From assembly GCA_026168455.1 (NCBI GenBank), contig CM047429.1:6413125-6477124 (forward strand): DNA of 64,000 bases, given 5' to 3'. The notes below the pieces were generated by a model. It searched no databases. It saw nothing but the letters and a program-made list of their open reading frames with translations, and was not told the DNA's origin. The stretch comes from Theocolax elegans (taxonomy: Eukaryota; Arthropoda; Insecta; Hymenoptera; Cerocephalidae). Below are positions 20,560-31,465 of this stretch, piece after piece. Numbering within the stretch: the first letter of the stretch is position 1; every line of letters starts with the position of its first letter. The translations under genes were made by a program, and so were the position numbers.

Positions 20560-21801
20560 ACTCCTGTTATTGCGTAATCGCTTGCATCCGTTTAAAGGGT
20601 AAAAGGAACAAAAAAATCGGGGCGGGCTAAAACTGGGGCTTCTGTTAGGGCTAGTTTGATTTTCTCAAATGCACCTTGATGCTCTTGATGCCATTGCCAT
20701 CTGACACATTTCTTGCTTAGATAACTTAATGGCGTTCTATACATTGCTAAGGCTTTAATAAATCTAGAGTACCATCCCACTAAGCGGTTGAAACGTCTTA
20801 GTTGTTTCAAATTTTTCGGTGTTGGATACTCTAAGATTGGCTTAATATTATCTTGGTTAGTTTGCAAGCCTAATTCGTTTATCTTATATCCAAGATGAGA
20901 GACTTCTGGACAACAAAATTCAGATTTTTCTCGGTTTACTTGCAGATTGGCTTTGTTTAGGGCTACTAGGACTATTCTGAGCCATTTCATGTGTTCCTCG
21001 AATGTTTTTGATAATATCATCCAGATAGGCAAACACATGTGGTTCCCATTCCGGTTTAATAAATTTGTCCATTAATTGCTAGAACATAGCAGGTGCGTTT
21101 GTTAGGCCGTATGGTACTCTTTTAAATTGGAAAAGTCCTTTCCCTGGGAGTGCAAATGCTGTGATTTCACGGCTTTCTGGGGCTAGTGGAACTTGGTGGT
21201 AGGCTTGTGATAGATCTAGCTTACTGATAAATCTGCTTTCTCGCAATTGGTCCAGAATATTATCCATGTTGCGCATTGGATAGGCTATTTTCTTTGTCAC
21301 TTCATTTACTAACCTGTAATCAATGCAAAAGCAGTATTTGCCTTTCGCTTTTGGTACGATTACCGGATAGCTACACATTGGTCTTTGCGAAGGCTCTATA
21401 ATGTCTTCTTTTAACATTCGATCTATCTCTTCGTAGCCTGCTTGAAGCATTTTTGGTGAATATTTGCGGCGTGACTGTCTTATTGGCTCTGCTCCTTGCA
21501 CATCTATCTTGAGGCTCGTTAGATTAGTTACTCCTAGGGTTTGGGGTATTCGGGGAATTAATTTATCTAATAGTCGGTGCATTCTATCTATTTGATCCTG
21601 GTTGGCTCGCTTTAATCCTCCTATACTTGCTACTGCTGGAATACAACTGGGATCGTTGCCTTCGGGGTAAAAGTTGTGTATTACACCTTTATTCGTCCAC
21701 CAGGTGTCATCTTCGTCGTTGATGCTCATATTAATTTTACGTTTAAAGTCAATTCCAAGTATATAGTCGTAATGTAATCCATCTGCGACTTCAAGTGGCA
21801 T
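20560..21801 (-). pseudogene. Gypsy reverse transcriptase (frameshifted)
   Basis: The frame 21801-21079 has DYILGIDF (protease-RT linker), then RT blocks: PIRQSRRKYSP, CSYPVIVPKAKGKYCFCIDYR, SKLDLSQAYHQV and YGLTNAPAMF. A stop follows. The next frame encodes the YLDD catalytic box (21016-21027), shifts frame just after it, and continues (FEEHMKWL, VSHLGYKI, LRRFNRLVGWYSRFI) into the RT-RNase H connection ending at 20592. DASDYAI follows a stop just before the TTAA of the Kolobok-like insertion. At least two breaks, so inactive. Confidence 0.85.
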
Positions 21802-21900
21802 AACTATTTCGTCTCCATCAATTTTAATTGTGATGTTGACTGTGCCCTGGACAGAAATAACTGTGCCGTCTGCTACCTCAACCGCAGGGCATTACGATGC

Positions 21901-22161
21901 TTATAATTTGTCTTGCACTAGTGCTCCTATATTGCCTCCTAGAAATGATTTTGTTGCTCCAACGTCTAAGAGTGCAATTACTTTATGGCCGTTTATTTTT
22001 AGATTAAAATAATGTCTGGGGTCAATATTGGGAATATGTTGAATAAGTGATTGATTACTTGCTATTTGGGATGGCTCCGATCCTTTGGGGAGCTGGGTTG
22101 AGGAAATACGAGTCTTTATTTCCTCTGGTTGAAGTTTCCCGCTGCTTGATTCAAGTTGCAT
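21901..22161 (-). pseudogene. Gypsy aspartic protease region
   Basis: An 86-codon frame holding FNLKINGHKVIALLDVGATKS region residues. Retroelement proteases normally have Asp-Ser/Thr-Gly at the active site; here the middle residue is Val (LLDVGATK), which would disturb the active-site hydrogen bonding. It lies between the gag zinc knuckle and the RT, the normal Ty3/gypsy order. Confidence 0.75.
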
Positions 22162-22179
22162 TTCTGGTAATTTTTAACG

Positions 22180-23564
22180 TACACTCCCGGTGTACCGCAA
22201 CCTCGGCAGCGTTGATTCGGACATTCTGCTGCTCAATGGCCCACTTTATTGCAACTGTAGCATGGCTCACTCTGTTTGCGCGGATGATTGAAGATAATCA
22301 GCGCTTTCGAGTTCGAGTATATATTTTGGCTACTTGCTTGCTGATTTTGATTGTTTCGTTGTTGATTTTGGCTGCTGGGATTTTGATGGTATTGGCTGCT
22401 TGGATTTTGTTGGTATTGGCTGCTGGGATTTTGTTGGTATTGTCTTCCCTTTGCCAATTGCTTCTGTTGAAATTGTAATTTTGTTGTGCTTGTGTCCGTT
22501 GCTGATTAGCATTTTCATTTTTTACTGCATCGAAATACTGCTTTTGCTGATTGTTATTCGTCTTGGAGTTGTTTTGCTATGGGAATGGCTGCTGGGTTTG
22601 TTTAGGTGAATCAAAATTTGTTGCTGGAGTTGCTGAATCAGGGTTTTGTAAGGCTTCTGGGTCTTTGAATTATGGCTCATTTGCTACTGCTGCTACTTTG
22701 CGCGACTTAGGCTGCGTGGGGTCTACATAAGCAAATCTTTGTAGTCCTGAAATTGTGATTGGTGGAGGTGGGTTATACGCTTCATTCAGATAGCGTCTGG
22801 ATTCCTCTTTCTTGCCTAATCTTTGTAATTCAGTGAAATCATTGAAGTGATGCCTCGCTCACTCATTCTCGCTCTATAACTTGGGTGCAGGTTTCTCTAT
22901 GCCTGTTCAAGTTGTTCTTGCAGTGAAATTGGTGGCTTCATATGATCGGATATTCCTCTCAATTTCTGCAAGAATGTTCCTATATCTTCGTTAGCTCCTT
23001 GAGTTCTTAAGTCTGCAGTTCTACGTAGGCTTATTTGTGCATCTTCTACTCCGTATTAAAGTTTGAAAGCTTCAACAAAATCGCTAAACGTTCTCCAATT
23101 GCATTTGTCTCTTTCGAACTAGTCGTATGAATTCCGATCCAATACTGCTGGCAAGGAAAGCATTATTTCTTCTGCCGAGAAGCCGTGCGACTCTTTGCAT
23201 TCTCTTCAATTTTGTAAGTGCGTTTCAGGATCGTTCTTCCTGTTGCCATTAAACGATATGTGCCACCTGTTGAAAATTTCAGCCATTGTCGCTTGCAATC
23301 TATTTATGCTGTTAAGAATGGGTAAGACATTAAGGTCTGGCTGCTGCTGGCAGTCGTATTGCTGCAAGCTATTATAATTTCGCTGCTGGGGTTGGTGTAG
23401 ATATTGTAGACATTTGGATTTCGCTGCTGATGCTGATTGTTGGGGTAATCGTTCATTTGTAGGTTTCGGTGTTGTACTTTCTGCTGGCTATTATATGGGT
23501 GTTCATATTCCCACTGTACGCTTTGCATGACTCTATTTCTATTAACCGTCCTCGTAGGATTCAT
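22180..23564 (-). pseudogene. Gypsy gag with zinc knuckle (multiple stops)
   Basis: The probable start is at 23564 (MNPTRTVNRN). A Gln/Asn-rich N-terminus follows, then a retrotransposon gag domain with IFNRWHISFNGN, SAEEIMLSLPAVL and TFSDFVEAFKL motifs across several stops (near 23205, 23115 and 23055). After that comes a Gln/Ser/Asn-rich stretch of imperfect repeats (QYQQNPSS, 22440-22370), then a zinc knuckle CYSCNKVGH (about 22265-22235) in which a stop follows the His, and a second, damaged one (CRGCG). Gag would build the particle and bind element RNA; this copy cannot. Confidence 0.75.
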
Positions 23565-23789
23565 GGTGCTTTGCTCGTACCTTCGAGTTAACCTTGCATC
23601 TATATATTGCTGCGTTAATGGTTCGTAACTTGCTATTGTACTAATTGGGCGAAGGCGGATTGTTGAATGCAGTGCGAATGTCGTGGTTGAGAATTTAACA
23701 TGGTATCGGTGGTGTAGGTTGTGGTAGCTGCAGTATATTAACTCCGTGAACTGTGCGATTAAAGTTGAAAAATCGTAAAAAATAAATAC

Positions 23790-24620
23790 GAATAATTGAG
23801 GAATTCTTAGCAGGTTTTGCAAAGTCTTCGCAAAAAACTGCGTATAGCTTAGATTTTGAGAAAAAAATTAAAAACCAAATTTGCAGCGACTAGAGAGAAA
23901 AATCGCTATTATTAAAACATTTGAACACATAGCGAAATAAAACACGTAGTGATCGATTGCAATTTTTTTGCGGATTATAAAAATCTATAAATATGTGCAA
24001 AAAATGTAGCAATTTTTGTTTATTGCATATTTCTAATATTAAGCACAATTAGATGCTGATGATTCGCTGTTCCGCGTTCCTCCAATTCTAACTCTATATG
24101 TAAATCCTTGATTTGTAATAAACAAATGTAAATTATAAATTACAAAAATTTTAGCAAATTGCGGAATCGTTAGCAGGTTTAGAAAATACTGTGGAATAAA
24201 TTCGAGTGGCAACAAATTAAAATAAAAAAATATTAACAAACATATTTGGAGTGTATTAAAAAAATAGTTTAAACAATTTATATAAACAATCTAAGTGGCA
24301 TAGAAAACTGCGAAATCGTTAGCAGGTTTAAAAAATACTGTTATAAACAATTGCGAAATGCAATAAATAAAAAAAGAATAAAAAATGGGTAAAAACTATT
24401 AACACGGATATATACTAAAGAAATTTTTTAAATAATATATATAAACAATATAACCGACGTAAAAAAATGCGGAATCATTAGCAGGTTTAGAAAATATATT
24501 TAAACAATTTTGAAAAAAAATAATTAACATATTTATTACGATGTAAACCAAACAAATTTATTTAAACAAATAATCAAAGAAAATATAGAAATGCGGTATC
24601 TTTAACAAATTAAGACGATG
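23790..24620. repeat. Diverged tandem repeats in the gypsy leader
   Basis: A motif like GCGGAATCGTTAGCAGGTTT recurs near 23797, 24158, 24310, 24470 and 24594, with spacing of roughly 125-160 bp in the last four. Each is followed by TAGAAAATACTG or a similar string and by AT-rich filler. It lies upstream of gag on the element's strand. Confidence 0.6.
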
Positions 24621-24692
24621 TTTCAAAAAATTTTATACAAATTTCAAATATTTATTTTCAGTGATTAGGACGAAACAATTGTTTTCTTTTTA

Positions 24693-24718
24693 CTATTATT
24701 ATTATTATTATTATTATA
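24693..24718. repeat. (ATT)n microsatellite
   Basis: A run of about eight ATT units. Confidence 0.8.
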
Positions 24719-25047
24719 CGTAATGTCAATTAATAAAAACAAAATTGAATATTTTCGCACATTATATGTTGAAAACCTTTTAATAAATGCAAATTGCATC
24801 CGAGATTGCACACTAAAATTTTAAATTGTTAAAGTTGGTAAAAAAATGAAATTGAACATTCAAGTTTCGGTCGATAATGTTACCGACTGAGGAACAAGTA
24901 AGATACCATGTAGTCTACGGGTAAGTTACCAAATAGAAACAACGTATATATACATGTGCATTAAATGTGCATAATGTAGTGCTAATGTTTCTTTACTTTT
25001 TGATAATGAGTTGATTATTAAAATACTGATACATAAATTTTGTCATA
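24719..25047. other. AT-rich stretch, no gene seen
   Basis: Nothing supportable between the gypsy leader and the next element. Confidence 0.4.
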
Positions 25048-25050
25048 CAG

Positions 25051-25965
25051 TAAAGTAAAAGTAATGCTAAAATGTGATAGAGCTGCCATTATGACTGAAA
25101 TTAAAATGGGGAGGCTGTTTCTCTTTTTAAAGTGCAAATTATTGGTTATGGTAATATTAAATTATCACTGTCGTTATTGCAATGTCTTACTATTTATTAC
25201 ATTGGAGAATTTAATCTATTACTGTACAATCTGTTTCTAGGTTGGATTGTCAAAAATATTTAAATGTAGGGCTTGTTTCGCACATTAGCTGCAATTTGTG
25301 AATGAATAATGTTCAGTCAAACGAGTAATTTGGACCATCTATAGCTAAAGCAAATTTTTATACTAAGAGTGTTAACTTTATTATAAATTTATCAGTTATT
25401 TAAGATGATATTGGAGCACCTAGATTTGGTTAAATAAAAAAATTGGTAGTATTTTTGAAGGCGCATGGTAAGTTTAAGTAATTCAAAATTAAAAAACCTT
25501 ATTGGGAAATTTTAGCTTCTACTGCATTCTAAATTCAGCATTGTACGCAGGTCAAGGGTGTTGGCGCATTTCATTAAAATACTTTTAACTCATTCTGATT
25601 CACCATGCGATTTAACTGTTAGATTTCATGTACATTAGGTAAGCGAGTAGTAATGTCACTTAATGCATAACAAAATCTAAAATACATTTATTTAAAATAA
25701 TCAAGTTTTTTAAGGTGTCACATTATCAGTATACCATGCAAAAGGAATTAGAATAATGATTAGAAGTTATATTTCCCTTTAGCAATACAAGGATCTTCAA
25801 GTTATCGATAACTTTGAGTTGTCAAGAAAAATGCAGCAATAACCGACTTAGAAACAGCACAAACAACGAACAGCTCAAATATTCAAGAATAGTATATTTA
25901 TACATTTAAATCTATTATTACTTTTTTATTTTAAAATATTACATTTTAGCATTACTTTTACTTTA
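25051..25965. mobile_element. 915-bp non-coding element with 25-bp perfect TIRs
   Basis: The 25 bp at 25051-25075 (starting TAAAGTAAAAGTAATGC) are the exact reverse complement of 25941-25965. CAG lies just outside both ends (25048-25050 and 25966-25968), a possible 3-bp target duplication. The interior is AT-rich without a convincing ORF, so this would be a non-autonomous DNA element of unknown superfamily. Confidence 0.6.
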
Positions 25966-25968
25966 CAG

Positions 25969-26747
25969 CAAAAATTCCCGAAATATCCAGGAAATCCCGT
26001 ATTTAGTGAAGTTATTCCGAAATAATTCAGAAATTCACGATATATCAGCGTTAAACCTTCCACTCCACAGATACTCTTAATTCTTACAACAGGAGACCGG
26101 ACACCACCGCCGGACACCGGAGAACGGATGAATTTTAATATAATATAGATATGCTAGTCTAAATGCAAGAAAAAAACTTCAAATTAATGTGTGAGAAGCA
26201 ATTAGCTATTGGCAAGAATGCAAACGAATTTTATTAATTTATTAGTTTGGCTAAAGGCGAGAAAAAAAAACGGTTAGTGGCGAAACCAAAAAAAGCAATA
26301 ATAATATTATAATATCTGATGCAATTAATGTTATATCCCGAAAACAACAAAATTAAATAAATGCAAATCATAGGCAATCAAAAATAATGTGTGGCCATAT
26401 TTATATGTATATGGCTATGTATGAAGGAACGCCTGTGCACGTTATATATATATATGGGTAAAAAATAACTTTTTTAAAAATCGGTGCGCTCGAGGGATTC
26501 AGATTTTGTCTAAAATTTGTGAACTAATAGTACTTAGCAAAAAACTAACTTTTACAAATTTTAAGAGCAAAATATTCAAAATGGCGTCCACAGCAAGTGT
26601 TTAAATTTCAAAAAAACGCCAAAAAATGAGTAAAAATCAGCCTTTTTAAAATAACTATCTTTGGCTCAATTTTAAATATTTTTATGCTCGGTCCGGATGA
26701 AACAACTATTTTTACCCTTTAGTTTTAAGAAAAAAATTTTCGCATCG
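25969..26747. other. AT-rich flank and possible outer part of the next transposon
   Basis: There is no gene. A (TA)n run at 26442-26455 is followed by GGGTAAAAAATAAC, which may be the true left end of the transposon whose inverted repeats begin at 26748. The opposite end appears truncated, so this cannot be confirmed. Confidence 0.35.
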
Positions 26748-28671
26748 CGTAATTAGAACGGATTGAAAGATCTTTTAAAAATCTAGATTTTGATCGGCGG
26801 TACGTTTCAAAATATTAAAATGCGTCTGAGATATGCAGTTTTAAAGTTTGCTATTTTGGCCAAAATCGCAATTTTTGCAATTTTCAAGTGCATTTTTCGA
26901 TGCGTTACTGAACATCTTTTGTGCTCTATAATAGGTAAAAGTTTTTTTTAAGTCTTCTAGAATAGGGCTAAATTGGTATGATTATCAATATAGTACAATA
27001 AAAACTTTTTTTCACTGTCACTAAATCGGTTACTTTTATCGATTTTTACAGTATTTTTCTATTGTTTAATTCATGTTTTAAACCCGCTATAATTAATTAT
27101 GATTTATGTTATCGATGTAAATGTTTTTTTTTAATAAATCAGGAATTTTATTTACTCGTTTAGTACGTTAATACATTTATTATTAATTCGATTAATCCTT
27201 CAAATTGAGGGAGATACTCGACAATTCTCATATTCTACATCTTTAATACTGTATATGAGCATATTTTCTTCTCTAATAAAAATAAAAGAATCTTTAATAA
27301 AATTAATTACATCAAAGTTTAATGCTACTTCCATATTATTCATCGATCACACTGTTTTTGTAACAGAAGAAATTAAAGATAACTTTTACATATTAATAGT
27401 TTTATAAGATAGTCAAATTCATCGCCGCGGACAGTGGAAGGCAAACGATACGAGGAGAGTATTTTCGACGTGTCGTGCGTATAAAATGTAATTTATGCAG
27501 AATGTGTATAATATGTCTAAAATGATGTAATGTAATATCTGCGATAAATATAGGTTCAAATTGTTAATTGTGATGTTAACGATAAATCCAAAATTGAGTA
27601 ATACGAATATATTGCAACTTTATGAATCAAATAGCTGCATTCATTAAGCATCTTTCGCATTCTAAATATAGTTTGTGCTTTAAAACCGAATAAACGCGCT
27701 TTTGGCCTACAGACATCAATCATAATGTACTGTTTTATTAACTAATTATATATTAATCTATTAATTAGAAAATGTGAGTTTACGACCGAGGTGTATATTA
27801 TACATACGTATAGAAAAATGGTGCTGTAGATTATGTAATATTCACGCGCCGTAAAGCACATTTTTGAAGCGTAATTTTATACGTACCCACCACTGGCCGC
27901 GGATACAGTAATCTCAAGACGGCCTAACCTAAACATAAATCGCAGATTTGCAGTCGTGTAAAAAAAGGTTTTGTATTTAAGTTGGCAAAAAGGTTAAAAA
28001 ATAGAATGGCAGCTGATACAGACAACTGCTGCATTAGAAATTTGACGACCGATGGTTGTCATACAAATAAATTCCGGGCAAATAAAAGTATGCATAAAAG
28101 TAATACTTTATTAGAAAAAGAGTTGCAACTATTATATTTAAGAATTCCTGAAAGAAATCGAAGAAAAATCAATTTGTGATTACCATTATAAAAGATATAT
28201 AAATTTTTATTCATCAGCTGAATATAAGTGTTCCGACCCTTGGAATAGACATAAGAATAACATACTACATAATTTAAAAGTTGTTAATTTAGAATTTACA
28301 AAAAAAGTTCAACAAGTATCTAATATTAAGATTATACCAGGAAAAAAATTTGTTTAAATTGTAATTCTAAGCTTATGATAGAAATTAAAAATTTTGAAGA
28401 AAGCAACAAGTGTTGTACAAATCCATTTAAACAACATAGAAGAAAGGTTGAAAGCGAATTAGTATATTTTACTGAAGTATCAATAGATTTTTTTTAAATG
28501 TCCACAATCTTAAATTTTCTTTAGAAAATAGAATTTGCGATTTGTGCAACAAATGATTAAAACTATGTAGTAACAGAATAAATTCTAATATTTTAGAATA
28601 TAAGCAATGTGAGAGTAATTCATTAGACATTATTGATTCTCAACAAACAATTGCATCAAATGATACACAAT

Positions 28672-29010
28672 TAACCCTTTCGTGCATATAAGGAACTGAC
28701 AATCATAACGTCTCTGAAACTAGAAAATTCCGATGTCCGGCATCGAGCTGAATCCAAATCTGGAGTCAGATTTTGGAAATTATAATAATTGGGCCCAATA
28801 CCGAAGGGGCCCACTCTTAGAATGCAAAGTTTAGAAAAATAAAAATTACCATCGTATTCTACACAAAATTTTAAGAATAAATCGTTCTTGTCATTTTTTC
28901 GATAAAACACACCAACTTCAAGTAAAAAATTATTGAATTTCTAGGATATCGAACCCCTGAGTAAAAGCAGATGTATGTTTTATCATTCCGTGCATACAAG
29001 AGACTCAAAC
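28672..29010. mobile_element. Possible TTAA-type element fragment inside the transposase gene
   Basis: TTAACCCTTTCGTGCAT appears abruptly at 28671, where the transposase reading is lost. TTCCGTGCATACAAGAGACT at 28984 resembles the start (TTTCGTGCATATAAGGAACT) in direct orientation. TTAA followed by CCCTTT recalls piggyBac-type ends, but no matching right end is found. Confidence 0.3.
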
Positions 29011-29148
29011 ATCAAACCAAGCGAAATAAAGTCTTTCTATGGAGTTTTGGAGTAGTTGATTGTAGCCCAAAATTCAATCCAAGGACTTTATTTTAACAAT
29101 GTACAGGCTACATTATTTACAGCTGTATTGTACTATAAAAATGACAGT

Positions 29149-29163
29149 AACAATGATATTTTA
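29149..29163. repeat. Left 15-bp target-site duplication of the ribozyme element
   Basis: AACAATGATATTTTA; identical to 29999-30013. It codes for the NNDIL residues of the interrupted transposase. Confidence 0.85.
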
Positions 29164-29998
29164 TATTAAATTTTTAACGGTCTGTACGAGCCAGAATATA
29201 TAAATACTCCTAATCATTAGTCCATGGTGTGCTACAAATTTGCAGCCTCTACACCAAGTTCGATGAGTATAGATATTTTAATTCTGGAGACTAAAATTTG
29301 ATGTGGAAATAAAATTTATTATTAAGATAATTTTAAATATAAATATAGAGAAAGTGTATGATAAAATTGTAATAAATGTTTCGACCACAATTGCCAGTTG
29401 GTCTCATCAGTAAGGACTGGCAATCTACCTTAGACATTCAATATAGAATTTATATCGAAATAGACCAAGAACAATACTATTGAATGGGGTATATATATAC
29501 ATTTAGAAGACTTTATCACTTACATGTATTCAAAACCAAGAAAAAAACCCCTAGTGGATAAAGTTGAAAACAATCAATATTGTCTTGGGTAGGCGCAAAA
29601 ATGACCACACACGCCTAAATAAGATTTTAAAGAGTAATACGCTCGTGAATTTTATGTTATATTAAATTTTAAACGGTCTGTACGAGCCAGAATATATAAA
29701 TATTCCTAATCATTAGTCCATGGTGTGCTACAAATTTGCAGCCTCTACACCAAGTTCAATTTTATCATACACTTTCTCTATATTTATATTTAAAATTATC
29801 TTAATAATAAATTTTATTTCCACATCAAATTTTAGTCTCCAGAATTAAAATATCTATACTCATCGAACTTGGTGTAGAGGCTGCAAATTTGTAGCACACC
29901 ATGGACTAATGATTAGGAATATTTATATATTCTGGCTCGTACAGACCGTTAAAAATTTAATATAACATAAAATTCACGAGCGTATTACTCTTTAAAAA
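29164..29998 (-). mobile_element. Ribozyme-bearing 835-bp retroelement (Penelope-like or retrozyme-like)
   Basis: A perfect 15-bp target duplication, AACAATGATATTTTA, flanks it (29149-29163 and 29999-30013); cutting it out restores the transposase codons on either side. The interior is built from one sequence in three placements: 29164-29370, a partial direct copy at 29645-29755 (shared CGGTCTGTACGAGCC and CACCAAGTTC), and an inverted copy at 29756-29985. A minus-strand hammerhead ribozyme lies at 29373-29440, beside the end of the first copy. No ORF is present. Direct plus inverted terminal copies, long target duplication and hammerhead together fit Penelope-like elements and their non-autonomous relatives. 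That assignment is inferred. Confidence 0.65.
29373..29440 (-). ncRNA. Hammerhead self-cleaving ribozyme (helix III open, type III)
   Basis: On the minus strand every core element is present in order. Helix III 5' strand TGAATGT is followed by cleavage-site C (29433, within GTC). Helix I is TAAGG/CCTTA with a 12-nt loop. The core CTGATGA is at 29410-29404. Helix II is GACC/GGTC with a 13-nt loop. The core GAA is at 29382-29380, then helix III 3' strand ACATTTA, with A15.1-U16.1 and a 7-bp stem including one G-U pair. The predicted cut is between 29433 and 29432. The two hairpin loops contain ATTGCCAGT and ACTGGCAAT, exactly complementary, which would lock the loop-loop contact that fast natural hammerheads use. 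In retroelements such ribozymes process the RNA ends. Activity is untested, but the fold is complete. Confidence 0.88.
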
Positions 29999-30013
29999 AA
30001 CAATGATATTTTA
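29999..30013. repeat. Right 15-bp target-site duplication of the ribozyme element
   Basis: AACAATGATATTTTA, preceded by a short A run that ends the insert. Confidence 0.85.
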
Positions 30014-31465
30014 GTTAAAAGTTTATGTGTAATCTCGGATAGTACGATTCATCAGGCTTATGCCGTACACGCATTCCAAGAAGTGATTCAGAATGAAATA
30101 AAAAATAAATTTCCTTGGATAACAAAATTAATTTAATATAGCGATGGAGTTCCTGCGCAATTTAAAAACAAGTAACGTATAACTTCATTTTTTTAAGTTA
30201 ATTGTTATAGAGTTATTAAACAAAGTGGTGTCAGCAATTAAATTTTTATAATTTTATCCTCGAATTTATCTTTATATTTGTATAAATAACAAGAAAATTA
30301 TTATTAATTTTGTCATCTCAAACTTTCTCTGTGTAAAGGGTAACTGTCACGAAAAGGATTAAGAATTTGGTCTTTTCTCAAGGAAACATTTTAAAGATAA
30401 AAGCACGAATTTCGTGACACTCATTCATGTGCTAACTTATATATTACGGATAAAAACGCACACAAACTGCTAATAATAATTTTGTAACTTTATATTTTCC
30501 TTTTAGAAATCATTTAATTAATGTTTGTTACCATGAAAAAGACTTTGGTATAAAAGTCGTTTCACACCATTTTTTTGTGACTGCCCATGGTAAAAGCGCT
30601 TCTGACGGCATAGGTGCTGTAGCAAAACGTAGTGCAAGGAAAGCAGCTTTACAAGGCATTTGCATTTTGAACGCCCGGCAAATGTACGATCACCTAAGTA
30701 GCACTGTCTCTGTTATAAAGTATGAAAAAATTTTGAATAACATAATGTTAAAAATGCGTTTAATTAAAACGTTGCAATAATGTTTTAGATACCTCTACGT
30801 GTCTCACAAAGATGTAGAATCTAGAGGTAGGAATTTGCAGAACAGATTTAAATTGGCTAAGACAATTAAAAATACAAGAAAATACCATTGTTTTCAACCT
30901 GTAGATCTGCATAAAATAAAAGTCAAATTGTACTCATTTGACACCGAATTACTAGAAGTTAACATTATTTAAAAATAATATAAAATAGTCTAATTTATTA
31001 TGTGAATTTGTATTAAAGACATTTTACCTCTATAATAAATGTTTTTAGCGTTGTTAAAAATTAATTTAAATAATTTTTGTTGAAAATTTCAATCAATTTA
31101 CATTTTTAAATAAATCATAATTAATTATAGCGGGTTTAAAACATGAATTAAACAATAGAAAAATACTGTAAAAATCGATAAAAGTAACCGATTTAGTGAC
31201 AGTGAAAAAAGATTTTTATTGGACTATATTGATGATCAAATCAATGTAGCCTTATTCTAGAAGACTTAAAGAAAACTTTTACCTATTATAGAGCACAAAA
31301 GATGTTCAGTAACGCATCGAAAAATGCACTTGAAAATCGCGAAAATTGCGATTTTGGCCAACATAGCAAACTTTAACACTGCATATCTCTGACGCATTTT
31401 AATATTTTGAAACGTACCGCCGATCAAAATCTAGATTTTTAAAAGATCTTTCAATTCTAATTACG

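Larger units (their letters stand above)
17361..24650 (-). mobile_element. Degenerate Ty3/gypsy retrotransposon, interrupted by two later elements
   Basis: Read on the minus strand the order is: AT-rich leader with repeats (24650-23570), gag (23564-22180), protease, reverse transcriptase, RNase H, and the start of the integrase zinc-binding region, where a foldback element cuts it at 17361. A Kolobok-like transposon (17826-20554) splits RT from RNase H. No LTR pair and no integrase core are visible here. Stops and frameshifts occur throughout, so it is dead. It predates both insertions. Confidence 0.85.
27960..30972 (+). pseudogene. Intron-containing transposase (HGK...DGIG family), decayed
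   Basis: The N-terminal part (27982-28480) has ELQLLYLRIPERNRRK, then after a frameshift YHYKRY, YSSAEYKCSDPWNRH and a Cys pair block. The middle part (29095-29163, resuming at 30014) reads QATLFTAVLYYKND, ISDSTIHQAYAVHAF, a stop, then YSDGVPAQFKN, where the Asp is probably catalytic. A 335-bp intron (30172-30506) and a 69-bp intron (30720-30788) both have GT-AG borders and both restore the frame in phase 2. The C-terminal part reads HFFVTAHGKSASDGIGAV and ends at 30972. I know this motif set from transposases widespread in insects and cnidarians but cannot name the superfamily. Frameshifts, one stop and an 835-bp insertion make it inactive. Confidence 0.6.
26748..31465 (+). mobile_element. 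DNA transposon with about 360-bp inverted repeats and a decayed transposase
   Basis: 26748-27112 is the reverse complement of 31103-31465 with modest divergence (shared CGTACCGCCGATCAAAATCT, GGTAAAAGTTTT and AACCCGCTATAATTAATTA blocks). Between them lies one plus-strand transposase pseudogene (27960-30970). Two later insertions are seen inside: a sequence starting TTAACCCTTTCGTGCA at 28672, and the ribozyme-bearing element at 29164-29998. The left inverted repeat may extend to 26456; the right outer end is replaced by unrelated sequence. Confidence 0.7.

Noticed and set aside
22047..22609. Plus-strand ORFs rich in Leu, Val and Ile
   Set aside because: They are antisense to the Gln/Asn-rich gag repeats of the gypsy element.
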